A stretch of 64,000 nucleotides of DNA from Candidatus Enterocloster excrementipullorum (GCA_019119575.1 DWWT01000030.1:1-64000); one strand, 5' to 3'. Positions 47,201-53,069 are shown, counted from the first letter of the stretch. The notes: generated by a model from the letters alone, not told the origin. A program made the numbers and translations.

Positions 47201-47896
47201 CTGCGGACACGCGCTGATGTCCAATGTCAGCTCGTAGCCTCCATCTGCTGTCAGCTGCATTGTCTGCGTCTGCCCGTTCCAGGAAGGAAGCCCTCCTCCT
47301 GCCTGGCTCTCCTCATCGGCAAGCCCGTCTATGATGTAGCTCTTCATACTCTCAAAAAGACCCATCACATCCGTTCCCGGCATCACGCCCGCAAGCTGTC
47401 TGGCAGCCTGCTCCTGCGCCTCCCAGTCATCCTCATGGCCGGTGAGACATCCCCAGATATAGGTCTGTACCATGGCGTAGCGCTCCATAACGAAAAAGTT
47501 TTCAGAGGTAGTCCACTCATAGGCCAGATACATGTGTTTAAACCGATCCAAAGATCCCACAAACGGCATGGCCCCGCCGTTTGACAGATCATAGCGGGTG
47601 TAATGCATGACCGAATGGTTCGGCAGCTTTTTCCCCGGTTCCAGACAGAAGGTGGGAAGTATCTCCGCTCCGTATTTAATCGAATAGTAGGTGATGGAAT
47701 GATGCATTTTCCCAAAGACGTGGAAATTTTTCTGCTGAAATGCGTCACCCCGGATCTCCATGATAACCGTCCCGTCCCCCTCGTCCTGCTGGGCGGCTGT
47801 CCCTTCGGCCAGCACGGACAGAGGCAGGGAATTTCCGATCATGACCGCTGCCAGAAGAAGCAGCAGCGGCCGCTTTAGTTTTCTAAAAAGACTCAT
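35192..47896 (-). CDS. Giant surface adhesin (thioester domain, SpaA repeats) fused to a class B sortase
   Basis: 4234 codons without a stop. Residues 1-31: signal peptide. About 40-330: thioester-type domain with Cys84 (TFCLEPG) and Gln144 (VQTYIW), which in known adhesins form a bond that reacts covalently with host surfaces. About 600-1000: a disordered Glu/Ser/Gly-rich linker with GSD repeats. About 1015-3660: a chain of ten or more SpaA/Cna_B isopeptide domains, each ending in an E-x-x-(A/T)PxGY-like motif. Lys3672 onward: FKTGDTSP, a membrane helix and RKRK, like a wall-sorting signal. Then, still in frame, M3710 opens a second hydrophobic stretch, an outside domain, two more helices (about 3921-3965) and a sortase domain from about 4030 with His4091 (HGHN), Cys4184 (TLSTC) and Arg4190. 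Normally adhesin and sortase are separate genes. Confidence 0.85.
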   Translation of the reverse strand: MSLFRKLKRPLLLLLAAVMIGNSLPLSVLAEGTAAQQDEGDGTVIMEIRGDAFQQKNFHVFGKMHHSITYYSIKYGAEILPTFCLEPGKKLPNHSVMHYTRYDLSNGGAMPFVGSLDRFKHMYLAYEWTTSENFFVMERYAMVQTYIWGCLTGHEDDWEAQEQAARQLAGVMPGTDVMGLFESMKSYIIDGLADEESQAGGGLPSWNGQTQTMQLTADGGYELTLDISACPQLKTAAWTFPGEGWSYALASDGNSITFRYNGSGQPTGTVQSAPLNGVSSRYYLYLLSPVNGGQQSQFGWLERESLPASVSFSVNDSPAPDIDVPEFKVYRHSEVFESNYSIDLEKYCAETNQRLEGTTFNVWEDFDLSQVNEDGYTEGEPDGTTGQVYINCMSPEPEQDYICDTITTDENGYAAHSDLRYYSYSKTYCMGHPAPEWVECDHEEEEECGCEEENARLREQWMALQEMCAATCDFHVPNTDEENREEDTSAQEAMLADRDETYENFINLEYSYTLEEKTARTGYIVHGNHNDDQDIETVVLVSAQAGGESRMGTYAASPLASDQPIDFHYPLGTETMEGSRGLAYDLPGEAELSLDERRSMTEEREEEKKEKETKPAETKAEVPAKTPEADAGTGSAGAEDGKSPAAGADSSQEAGDGESAGEPTDGTGDAAGTGDEAGAGGDGAENAENSGESEENAEGNTEGDANEETGEGSGTSAGEGGEAQESGDTSGGNSTESGNTSAGTSGDTEEDSSGSLDSSSSDGQGEAASSNGGDSDGSSDSDGGSDSDSGGDSDGSSDSDSGSAPGEAQARASVSRHMGIFGFLTASPTGDEKAADTETAAREESRDEREEETEEESEEEPTEESTRESPEESAGEEPEESGKAPGGKEEASDPADTAADIGTEPAGEEPTEEEPKEESEEEPEEDPGVRSFTYTRHPVSIDTDISVSSAEDDGTAGGPGVEREDGKPSVVSRMISFFSGDGEEEEDEGEDGSVTVSFPDFIDDDLPPIDISAYGDPDTILYTFKVWDHRTEGRIHINKRDLELYQADPEGSEGKTQGDATLEGAVYGLFAAQDIVHPDGKSGAIYHAGDLVAVAATDKNGDASFLVNTEKPGSYVKEDGTIHTPDGDTGPESLYDGGSITSSPEGFGTVAYPDYGAVNGSRWIGRPLFLGSYYIMELSRSEGYELSVNGKNRAETNREAEGVTTVREAGQALVTRGFTYNTDMEADGSWNDFTVGYFKTENGYDVEVTGYPEGTRFYRVDVTERTEMEQVPVSGSWQQQTDADGNPVWQTAKGGEYKTGPDGNPILKTDTGSDSGTDERTPAGETVYYRYRTAPRPTGTAQAEDTSQWDGAIDGEYLADQVNGMLSQMGYDVPDMPGSPWENLSLAGYSANGEAAAALLDWFTEHSFYDCGAVESIYQEDGEWHARVFYDYSEGDDAYPAVYEPLGQQLYVRKSASLEGGGAFTYWLCYEPGEYRLTSRTASVEEKRAILQEVPEGEELKGYIETVYLPAYETYQEGERILDAEGNPIPVMEYVYIYEERPVTYQDEVLTEIGASYDVAAGIYSFHIDNETDWENVTEALTATYRAVTAQAAIEYEGQEMPYCDYLIQVEGAGASAYAAGTELEEGTYMEDVRLPYPGQTVPVQDGGTEETPVPVQQRAIKQAIKVTKDISQAEYDGANTYGSVHNDPFTALMGLFGGNGGQGGKIVSQFTFKLYLKSNLENLYADEAGNLISEDISQENFPEAVEPVFLPPKAGGGTPLLEKKEDGTCNYVKFFDALYGAAEKGAGGYPKKTLRQFALDYYDVDGYKEELLAAEPGLASDRAYERALERAKGEASAYLDRYIGLESRLAIPWDGDAGGGTDRDPTTLQCNTKDGQDDYYNNSILLPYGTYVIVEQTARDIEKELANRHYESDYPKEITLPFVPNIEEDPNTGETEADYGLGSPYFNYNSADTPEDLIRKYQIRFNEETHVIEAHGQDGDFKVFKYGLDKDVRPGLSLTSGQPYEAAYLDGANEAVKAYYKGYTSQSEDAGTRDGVFYTGAETASGEAEVRDNVPTMKGMGTAVEGKYAPMLVPWTILAPAVDRENPDTGDIETLEPAGSGEDFNYVAFAQEDFENRYYRTGLRIEKLDKETGENIIHDGALFKIYAAKRDVEKTGTNAVGGTGEVLFGEAVDAAGEPVTDIAGNPILYPRVGESNSSMDDLPIRLDEEGIPLYDESQRIVQLDREGNEQGIFRAYATLREVEIDGDIEKEAVGYIETYGPLGAGAYVLVEVEAPEGYAKSRPVAFEIYADAVTYYEEERPGDGTGGNYVKKEAYQYQYAIPVDGDTNKFGTETVSQIPVQDYPSRARIYKVEDGDSLTGNENGLLETDAQGEKEASGGFDGELMVNDAGDRLIYEVRGRKEKLEERGDVRDIAYDPETQEWYGYVTKPMDSYSEQIIEGTEKELKAMEGVKLLYERDGTFTGKGIRFSIPVSGAELALYRAIELEKTGENTYKGVEAVWEDGKVKEIIGTNTGTHKELRVTGRDGGPAALPVWDAVEVDNEPVSLYFYDLSELERVSELPYPLNERGIRDNALWENPDTGELSVLDENGNPICHADPVTGMAYVYDDYGRILAYTVDDAGGKELVRSIRVHEDGTIKEIYVNKETVDDENGLPIYYENGEVVTKEESWTSGESTGPSGAAETPEEGHLIARLPFGAYILEEREAPYSQGYIQAEYLGIILSETEEEQTFFLQNAFTRNAFAKVDTRTQKEIAGAQMTLYKALADSQGKPLTDGDGKYRKGEAVASWISGYAYDDGGNQKLDGEGNPVPTAEPYWIDHLPVGPYVLEETICPYEQGYVQSEAVNVDVLETGHVQSFVMEDDFTALEVKKSDAKNQDVMYEDSLAYLTLYRAKADGDGKPLTDGEGVPLYDEEDRIFTFRAATYKDGQEVAATGRVTPDAGGNNPIVKYDYQYQAIPNTFQGRWYYTETAAVRMEYLPVGNYVLVESGTPAGYATAEPMLITIEDAGHLETVHFADMAEEPLRLSVDKVTVTGGQEVKGAVLAIYPVDKETGEVREEPLVLHQPTEDGQYQDVTARWVSGQDGVYTEEDAAAGRIPEGLTVGDLKPHLVEYIPVGDYILREETTPYGFLQSVDIPFTVTDTEIIQKAEMIDEIPEGILTVIKSDTDNPEVKLAGAEFTLTNQTLGIECQKAVTDADGKAVFDPVPIGYLDRDGSFKLYTYVCEETKAAPDHMLTLAPWEFSFEYVDEKTAVIPLTYEPTNDSNRVEVEKKLGGTDELLEGALLRIERKEGDAWEPVEEWESGKQAHLAKGLIAGEYRLVEVRAPEGVKVQAEPIYFSIADGMKEVPRLVMENFSVIVEIEKTSASTGELLGGARLQLIHKETGEVAGEWTSEAGKGQRFYGLKPGIYIIRELEAPEGYKKGADKEIEITDAPGVQQTFAYPNTRITHHGGGGGGDDTPEPSYLLFKKTDLGGTVLAGAEFTIYNAAGQAIQRAVSGADGLIRIERPGPGTYTIAETKTPEGYAVEREIHSFTIEGPGAAKGVYEITNGRMEVPIYKKDGATGEPLAGARLAVSWQGENGTEYFEGTTGADGLLMFYPPGAGTYRIEEREAPEGYQISAAAYTFTVDEEGKAAGNTVVYNFKIPTVIGRITGSYTVKDRFGQGTYQPGGRIFKTGDTSPIEALAVLAGLSLTGAGLCIYLLIRKRKAKGGMLIILVLCLAGMRTGQAEAAGQMHAAGQIQTADQAQAASQAEPGLHYVSQRIYYQDLEGSEEVPDRAWIPISDEASGESRQVLLPRSRLTWINERWSPDFSLELSFEGEGEDYYLLGEELIEKEELEKLSFMGEAIVKQAGLDQADYRITDVEWETEGAENGKLRILARGERRLRDCVALYEGVISESGEAIREIPDVPGAAVPEGESRFPENSRLLVLSAAVLLLAGTVWMLRRRNIAGGFLLIGALIFLGTGIWACGKVMKIQDSYRQGRKIYQAVQELARGEEKQDSGERRDSEERQDGGKEQDGAEGIDERALERMNPDYRLWLQIPGTEIDYPVVYGEEPLYWLEHAFDGTPQKAGTLFMEGGAVPLISFNTVIHGHNQKDGSMFGQLKRYMEKEFFEKNPMIRLYVQGKWIECPIVSCRIVRDSDGEPYRSPQSAEKQEEYFARMREASLYDTGLRPGNGDRLITLSTCHGTGKRLIVQALVFSSDFGYNRQSGSEEASQEEQGEHGVIYQESDLPIVY
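45488..45577 (-). repeat. Five tandem 18-base repeats coding for a GSD-rich segment
   Basis: Five adjacent 18-base units on the plus-strand text, variants of gctgctgccgtctgaatc, encode repeated Asp/Ser/Gly hexapeptides in the adhesin linker. Such repeats can change copy number by slippage; each gain or loss keeps the frame. Confidence 0.85.
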
Positions 47897-47933
47897 TTTC
47901 TTTTATCCTCTCCCCTTCTCACATCTCAAAAAC

Positions 47934-47987
47934 AAAAAAGGAACAATTGGTGTTCTCGTCTGTCTGCCAGACCTGCCAACTGTTCCT
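47934..47987 (-). terminator. Terminator between the CAP gene and the giant adhesin gene
   Basis: On the minus strand AGGAACAGTTGG (47976-47987) pairs with CCAATTGTTCCT (47939-47950, one G-T pair), followed by six T. It lies 44 bases after the CAP stop and only 38 bases before the adhesin start, which leaves little room for a promoter after it. A possible promoter TTGAAC-17-TAAAAA just beyond the CAP stop would make it a leader terminator of the adhesin gene. Confidence 0.8.
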
Positions 47988-48030
47988 ACGATTTAATTAA
48001 GGCATTTTTTATCACAGAACTTCGTCCTGT

Positions 48031-48909
48031 TCAATCCGCGTTTCCAATCACAAAAAGCTGTGCCGTTATAATTCCATCCTCCGTAACGCAGGCACCCACG
48101 CCAGTTTCCGTATAGTCCTCCTTCAGTATATTGCGTCTGTGGCCGGAAGAGGCCATCCAATCCCTGACATATGCCTTAGCTGCCGCCGGGGCGTCCGATG
48201 TATCGGCAATCCCTTTTAAATACAAATTTTCCCCTACTCCGTAATTGGGCCTCTCCACAACAGAACCCCCGCGGCTGCCGTCCGGCCTGAGATGGCTGAG
48301 CTGCCCGTTCGCGCCGCAGCTTTCCGCCGCTTCCCGGGCCCGCTCCATGGCATTCTCCATCAATTCCTCCTCAATTGTCAATGGCTCTCGCCCATTTTCC
48401 TCGCGTACCCGGTTAACCTCCTCCGCAATCAGATAAGAGAGTTCATGAACCCCCATCTTTCGGATCGAGTTCTCGCTCTCCTCATATACCGGAAGGTTCT
48501 GCCCCGTCACATTTATTCCCGCATCCATCTGACTCTTCCAGACCTCCGCGGCAGACAGCTCCTCGGTCCGGCGCTCCTCTATCCGGGCAATAACGCGGGC
48601 ATCCGGGTCGCAGCGCTCTGTCAGAACCTGTCCGTCAGGCCCTAGGGCCGCTCCATTTGCATCTACCGGCGTTGTCCCGTCAAACAGCACCGTATCCATA
48701 TACAGATACCCATTTTCATCAAAATAATAAAGTTCATAGACGCCGTCCTGGTTTCCATCCAGCCACCGGGACCAGTTTCTGGGATACGTCCCGTCGTCGT
48801 CCAGCCACCACCAGCCCGTATCATCCCGCATCCACTGTCCCGCCTGGGCGCACGGCGCCATCAAAAACAAACTCATTGCAAAAATCCCTGCTCCCGCAAG
48901 CTTCTTCAT
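48031..48909 (-). CDS. Secreted CAP-domain protein with wall-binding repeat
   Basis: 292 residues. Signal peptide 1-23 (ends AQA). Residues about 25-75 contain a Trp/Tyr-rich cell-wall-binding-type repeat (TGWWWLDDDGTYP, then YELYYFDENGYLYMDT). The C-terminal 130 residues are a CAP/SCP domain (EEVNRVREENGREPL, GENLYLKG, WMASSGHRRNILKEDYTETGVGA). In Clostridia such secreted proteins are common around sporulation and cell-wall functions; the enzymatic role, if any, is not known. AGGAGG lies 7 bases before ATG. Next to the giant adhesin gene, same strand, separated by a terminator. Confidence 0.9.
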   Translation of the reverse strand: MKKLAGAGIFAMSLFLMAPCAQAGQWMRDDTGWWWLDDDGTYPRNWSRWLDGNQDGVYELYYFDENGYLYMDTVLFDGTTPVDANGAALGPDGQVLTERCDPDARVIARIEERRTEELSAAEVWKSQMDAGINVTGQNLPVYEESENSIRKMGVHELSYLIAEEVNRVREENGREPLTIEEELMENAMERAREAAESCGANGQLSHLRPDGSRGGSVVERPNYGVGENLYLKGIADTSDAPAAAKAYVRDWMASSGHRRNILKEDYTETGVGACVTEDGIITAQLFVIGNAD

Positions 48910-49122
48910 AAAATACCTCCTGCTTTCCGCGCATTAACTATCGCATTTTTCCCCTATTTACATCCGCAATGACAGATCTCTATTCTCTTGTCAAGGTGCG
49001 TGGATTCAAATTCCAACACTTCTAAAACATGTGGAATAAGTCTGAAAACTGCTTTTCCGACGGTTGAATCTGCGGCCGATCCGGCCAAAAACGAAAGATA
49101 AAATGAAAAATATATTTATTGC

Positions 49123-49136
49123 ACAGAGAACTCTGT
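49123..49136. promoter_or_regulatory. Palindrome in the gap between CAP and nfnB genes
   Basis: ACAGAG-AA-CTCTGT is a perfect inverted repeat in the 325-base gap 48910-49234. It overlaps a possible plus-strand promoter TTGCAC (49119-49124), 17 bases, TATTTA (49142-49147), which would read into the bidirectional terminator at 49188-49228. On the minus strand a perfect TTGACA (48992-48997) lies 85 bases before the CAP gene but lacks a clear -10. The rest of the gap shows nothing else. Confidence 0.35.
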
Positions 49137-49187
49137 ACAGGTATTTATAAGATAACACATATCTTCTCCCGCGTCAATGGATGAAAA

Positions 49188-49228
49188 GAAAAAACGCCCT
49201 GCCAGGCGTCACTTCTCCCTGGCAGGGC
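49188..49228. terminator. Bidirectional terminator after nfnB
   Basis: GCCCTGCCAGG (49196-49206) pairs perfectly with CCTGGCAGGGC (49218-49228), with T-runs on both sides (TTTTTT after it on either strand). It ends the DHFR-to-nfnB operon on the minus strand. Confidence 0.92.
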
Positions 49229-49234
49229 AGTTTT

Positions 49235-50623
49235 TTATTTTCTCTTCTGCAGATACTCATCAATTCCCTTGGCCGCCGCCTTCCCGGCTCCCATGGCCAG
49301 GATCACCGTGGCTGCTCCTGTCACTGCGTCTCCTCCGGCGTATACGCCTTCCTTCGTCGTCTTTCCGTCCGCCTCGTCCGCTATGATGCATTTCCAACGG
49401 TTCGTCTCCAGACCCTTCGTCGTCGATGAGATCAGCGGGTTCGGCGATGTCCCCAGCGACATGATCACTGTGTCCACATCAATCGTATAATCCGAGCCCG
49501 GCACCTCCACCGGCCTGCGCCTCCCAGACGCGTCCGGTTCCCCAAGCTCCATCTTCCGGATCACCATTCCCGTTACCCAGTCGTTCTCATCCGTCAGTAT
49601 CTCCACCGGGTTGCGCAGAAGGTCGAATACCACGCCCTCTTCCTTCGCGTGGTGCACCTCCTCCACTCGCGCCGGCAGCTCCGCCTCGCTTCTGCGGTAT
49701 ACGATATGTACCTCCGCTCCCAGGCGCAGCGCCGTCCTGGCCGCGTCCATCGCCACATTTCCTCCGCCTACCACGGCCACCTTTTTCCCACGGAAAATCG
49801 GCGTGTCATAGTCCTCACGGAAGGCCTTCATCAGGTTGCTCCTCGTCAGGTACTCATTGGCAGAGAACACCCCGTTGGCGTTCTCCCCGGGGATTCCCAT
49901 GAACTTGGGCAGGCCTGCGCCCGACCCGATAAACACCGCCTGGTATCCCTCCTCGTCCATCAGCTCGTCGATGGTCACGGATTTTCCGATTACCACATCC
50001 GTCTCAATCGTTACGCCCAGCTTCTTCACATTCTCGATCTCCGGGCGCACCACCCCAAGCTTGGGCAGACGGAACTCCGGGATCCCGTAGGTCAGAACCC
50101 CGCCCGGCTCATGCAGGGCCTCAAAGATCGTCACCTCATACCCCAGCTTTGCCAGATCCCCGGCGCAGGTAAGGCCTGCAGGGCCGGAGCCGATCACCGC
50201 CACCTTTTTGCCGTTGGTCTCCTTTGCCTTCTCCGGTTCGATCCCATTCTCACGGGACCAGTCCGCCACAAACCGCTCCAGCTTTCCGATGGACACCGGC
50301 TCCCCCTTGATCCCTCGCACGCATTTCCCCTCGCACTGGCTCTCCTGGGGGCACACACGGCCGCATACCGCCGGCAGCGCGCTGGACTTTCCTATCACTG
50401 CGGCTGCCTCCGCAAACTTCCCTTCCTTCACCTGCTGGATAAATCCCGGGATGTCTATGGACACCGGGCACCCCTGGATGCATTTCGCGTTCTTGCAGTT
50501 TAAGCACCGGGATGCCTCTTCCATGGCCTCCCCGGCATCGTATCCCAGACAAACTTCCTCAAAATTCTTTGCCCGCACCGCCGGCTCCTGCTCTCTGACC
50601 GGTACCTTCTTCATCATGTCCAT
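49235..50623 (-). CDS. nfnB: NADH-dependent ferredoxin:NADP+ oxidoreductase, large subunit NfnB (GltA-type)
   Basis: 462 residues. Two [4Fe-4S] sites in the N-terminus (Cys40, 43, 48, 52 and Cys87, 91, 97, 101), the FAD motif VIGSGPAG (143-150), the NADP motif VVGGGNVAMDAAR and the C-terminal FAD segment GVYAGGDAVTGAATVILAMG. Paired with NfnA it forms the electron-bifurcating transhydrogenase that oxidises two NADPH to reduce NAD+ and ferredoxin (or the reverse), in the cytoplasm. The alternative label, glutamate synthase small subunit, is less likely because the NfnA gene overlaps it directly (TAATG) and no glutamate synthase large subunit is near. Confidence 0.92.
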   Translation of the reverse strand: MDMMKKVPVREQEPAVRAKNFEEVCLGYDAGEAMEEASRCLNCKNAKCIQGCPVSIDIPGFIQQVKEGKFAEAAAVIGKSSALPAVCGRVCPQESQCEGKCVRGIKGEPVSIGKLERFVADWSRENGIEPEKAKETNGKKVAVIGSGPAGLTCAGDLAKLGYEVTIFEALHEPGGVLTYGIPEFRLPKLGVVRPEIENVKKLGVTIETDVVIGKSVTIDELMDEEGYQAVFIGSGAGLPKFMGIPGENANGVFSANEYLTRSNLMKAFREDYDTPIFRGKKVAVVGGGNVAMDAARTALRLGAEVHIVYRRSEAELPARVEEVHHAKEEGVVFDLLRNPVEILTDENDWVTGMVIRKMELGEPDASGRRRPVEVPGSDYTIDVDTVIMSLGTSPNPLISSTTKGLETNRWKCIIADEADGKTTKEGVYAGGDAVTGAATVILAMGAGKAAAKGIDEYLQKRK

Positions 50624-51513
50624 TACGCTTCACCTCCGCACATTCCGCAGCCCCCGTGGTGGCTCTCCTTCTCCTGCTCCCGCAGGTACGCTCGGCCTTC
50701 CTCGGTCTTATACATCTGCTGTCTCTTCATCGCCTGGTCAAAATCCACCTGATGACCGTCAAACTCCGGGCCGTCCACACAGGCGAATTTCACCTCGCCT
50801 CCCACCGTCACCCGGCAGGCTCCGCACATCCCCGTTCCGTCCACCATAATCGGGTTTAAGCTCACGATCGTGGGGATTCCCAGTTCCTTCGTCAGCTTGC
50901 ACACAAACTTCATCATAATCATAGGTCCAATGGCCACGCACACATCATACTTCTTCCCCTGGTTCTCCACCAGGTCCCTGATGACCTCCGTCACCATCCC
51001 CTTGCGGCAGTAGGAGCCGTCGTCCGTGGTCACATAGAGGTTCCCGGCCACTGCGCGCAGCTCTTCCTCCAGGATCAGAAGGCTCTTTGTCTTGGCCCCC
51101 TCAATAACATCCACGTCAATGCCGTGTTCCCGCATCCACTTCACCTGTGGATACACCGGGGCGCTTCCCACGCCCCCTGCCACGAACAGGTAGCGCCGTC
51201 CCTTCACGGCCTCGATGTCCTCCTTCACGAACTCGGAGGGCTGGCCCAGGGGGCCCACAAAATCCTGGAAAGCATCCCCTTCTTGCAGGGAAGCCATGCG
51301 CAGGGTGGAGGCGCCCACCACCTGGAACACAATGGTCACCAGGCCCTTCTCCCTGTCATAGTCGCAGATGGTCAGGGGAATCCGCTCCCCTGTCTCATCC
51401 ATCTTTACAATCACAAACTCTCCCGGCTGACAGGCCTTGGCTACCCTGGGCGCTTCCACGTCCATCAGGTAGATCTTGTCTGCCAGACATTCTGCCTTTA
51501 CGATCTTGTACAT
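50623..51513 (-). CDS. nfnA: NADH-dependent ferredoxin:NADP+ oxidoreductase, small subunit NfnA
   Basis: 296 residues from ATG 51513 (MYKIVKAE; AGGAGG upstream). A ferredoxin-reductase FAD domain (RIPLTICDYD), an NAD-binding domain (LFVAGGVGSAPVYPQVKWM) and a C-terminal [2Fe-2S] loop (GTGMCGACRVTV, then FACVDGPEFDG), followed by a basic tail that ends in HHGGCGMCGGEA. It binds NAD(H) and carries the bifurcating partner flavin of Nfn. It overlaps nfnB by one base. Related to the PyrK/SudB family, but the direct nfnB neighbour decides. Confidence 0.92.
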   Translation of the reverse strand: MYKIVKAECLADKIYLMDVEAPRVAKACQPGEFVIVKMDETGERIPLTICDYDREKGLVTIVFQVVGASTLRMASLQEGDAFQDFVGPLGQPSEFVKEDIEAVKGRRYLFVAGGVGSAPVYPQVKWMREHGIDVDVIEGAKTKSLLILEEELRAVAGNLYVTTDDGSYCRKGMVTEVIRDLVENQGKKYDVCVAIGPMIMMKFVCKLTKELGIPTIVSLNPIMVDGTGMCGACRVTVGGEVKFACVDGPEFDGHQVDFDQAMKRQQMYKTEEGRAYLREQEKESHHGGCGMCGGEA

Positions 51514-51589
51514 TCCTATCCTCCTGTTTTCTGCTCTATGTGTTCCCGAATTTCTCGGGTTTCCATTGAATCCCCGGCCGGACGCATCC

Positions 51590-52501
51590 TTATTCAATCC
51601 GGATGGTGTAGCTTCTCTCCCATGTGTTCCATCCGTTCAGCGACACGACCCCATCCCGGTCTTTCAGCTCCCCTTCATATCCCTTCCTGTCGCAGACGCC
51701 ATACCAAGGTTCCAGGCACACAAAGGGATGAGTCGCTTCCATGGTCCAGACACCCAGATAGGGGAATCCGGCGCACGACACCGTCACATAAGGAACCCCG
51801 TCTACCAGGAGTCCCACACTTTTTACCTGTTCCCGGTCAAATATATAGGTCAGCGCTCTGTCAAAAAATCCCTTAGTAATGGGAACCGTACCCGCCTCCA
51901 AAGCAAGCGTGCCGGCAAGCGCCTCCTCCCGGAATCCTTCCCCGTCGGGTGCCTGGTAGCTAAGGGCATCCAGGCTGTCTCCGCCCTGTCCCTTTTCCTG
52001 GTTAAACACCAGTGTATAATCGTAAATATTCTTTCCCTCCGGAACACGGAATGCGGGATGTCCGCCAATCATAAAATACATCGCTTCGGAGCCCCGGTTC
52101 TCCACCCGCCATGAGACCTCAATCGACCGGCCCTCCAGCCGGTATCCGGCCTCCAGAGAAAAGCGGAAGGGATATTTTTCAAAGGTTTCCGGCGTATCCT
52201 CCAGCCGGTACAGACATTCGTCCATATCGCAGAGCACCGGCGCAAACTCCATGTCCCGCGCGAAGCCGTGAGGCGTGATGGAATATGTCTTATCCCCATG
52301 CCGATATGTGCCTTCCCAGCTCTTCCCTACAAAAGGAAAGAGAATGGGAGCATGGCGTCCCCAGACCGAGGGATCTCCCTCCCACAGAATATCCCGGCCC
52401 GCCTTTTTATCATAAATTCTGGTGAGCTCCGCCCCATGGCGCTCCACCCGGATCAGGAGCTCTTCATTTTCCAGGGTAAATACGGATCCGTCCTTTTTCA
52501 T
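51590..52501 (-). CDS. Aldose 1-epimerase family protein (LacX-like)
   Basis: 303 residues with the galactose-mutarotase beta-sandwich pattern: HGAELTRIYDKKAGRDILWEGD, SITPHGFARDMEF (catalytic-type histidine), YFMIGGHPAFRVP (second histidine) and CLEPWYGVCDR near the end. Members interconvert alpha and beta anomers of sugars or sugar phosphates in the cytoplasm. The start overlaps the DHFR stop (ATGA), so it is expressed with folA, without an obvious metabolic link. Confidence 0.88.
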   Translation of the reverse strand: MKKDGSVFTLENEELLIRVERHGAELTRIYDKKAGRDILWEGDPSVWGRHAPILFPFVGKSWEGTYRHGDKTYSITPHGFARDMEFAPVLCDMDECLYRLEDTPETFEKYPFRFSLEAGYRLEGRSIEVSWRVENRGSEAMYFMIGGHPAFRVPEGKNIYDYTLVFNQEKGQGGDSLDALSYQAPDGEGFREEALAGTLALEAGTVPITKGFFDRALTYIFDREQVKSVGLLVDGVPYVTVSCAGFPYLGVWTMEATHPFVCLEPWYGVCDRKGYEGELKDRDGVVSLNGWNTWERSYTIRIE

Positions 52502-53001
52502 TGATTTACTCCCCTTCTTCTCTCATATACGCGGAATTCATAGAAAATGCCATTGTCCTCCCGCCGTTCGCCGGTTTCCGCCAGATGCCAGGCCGGATCC
52601 GCGTCCAGATTCGGGAAATCCGTATCCGCCTCAAAATCCGCGAAAATATGGGTCACATAGGCTTTCTCACAGTCTGCAAGAAACTCCCGATAGATCATTC
52701 CCCCTCCGATGATAAATACATCTTCCGGGGCATACGCATTCAGAAGCTTCAGGGTCTCCTCCCTGCTGCGGCACACCGTCACGCCTTCCGGGTGATACGC
52801 CTCGTTTCTGGTAAGGACAATATTAATGCGCTTTTTTAAGGGTCTTCCTCCCGGAAAGCTCTCCAGCGTTTTTCTTCCCATGACAACCACTTTTCCCCGG
52901 GTAGTCTCCCGAAAATATTTCATATCTCCGGGCAGATGAGCCAGAAGTCCGCCGTCCTTTCCTATCCCCCAGCGTTCATCCGCAGCTACGATCAGATTCA
53001 T
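52498..53001 (-). CDS. folA: Dihydrofolate reductase
   Basis: 167 residues from ATG 53001 (MNLIVAADERWGIGKDG), chosen because GGAGG lies 7 bases upstream; ATG 53007 would be too close. Conserved DHFR features: the substrate loop GIGKDGGLLAHLPGDMKYFRE with the catalytic acid replaced as Gly-Gly around residue 17 and Asp25 present, VVVMGRKTLESFPGGRPLKKR and VFIIGGGMIYREFL (NADPH glycine motif). It reduces dihydrofolate made by the divergently coded thymidylate synthase. Promoter at 53041-53069. Confidence 0.92.
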   Translation of the reverse strand: MNLIVAADERWGIGKDGGLLAHLPGDMKYFRETTRGKVVVMGRKTLESFPGGRPLKKRINIVLTRNEAYHPEGVTVCRSREETLKLLNAYAPEDVFIIGGGMIYREFLADCEKAYVTHIFADFEADTDFPNLDADPAWHLAETGERREDNGIFYEFRVYERRRGVNQ

Positions 53002-53040
53002 GCGCATTCCTCCGCTTTTCATTCTCAAAACAGTATTTAA

Positions 53041-53069
53041 ATTGTATCACTGGACGCGGATAAAATCAA
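53041..53069 (-). promoter_or_regulatory. folA promoter
   Basis: On the minus strand TTGATT (53064-53069), 17 bases, TACAAT (53041-53046), also preceded by TG as in extended -10 sites. Divergent from the thyA promoter 65 bases away. Confidence 0.7.

Noticed and set aside
49649..50503. 284-codon open frame on the plus strand
   Set aside because: Antisense to nfnB, which has all its cofactor motifs; GC-rich codon bias opens such frames throughout the window.
49235..50623. Call as glutamate synthase small subunit (gltD)
   Set aside because: No large subunit is near, while the NfnA-type gene overlaps the start by one base; NfnB is the better call.
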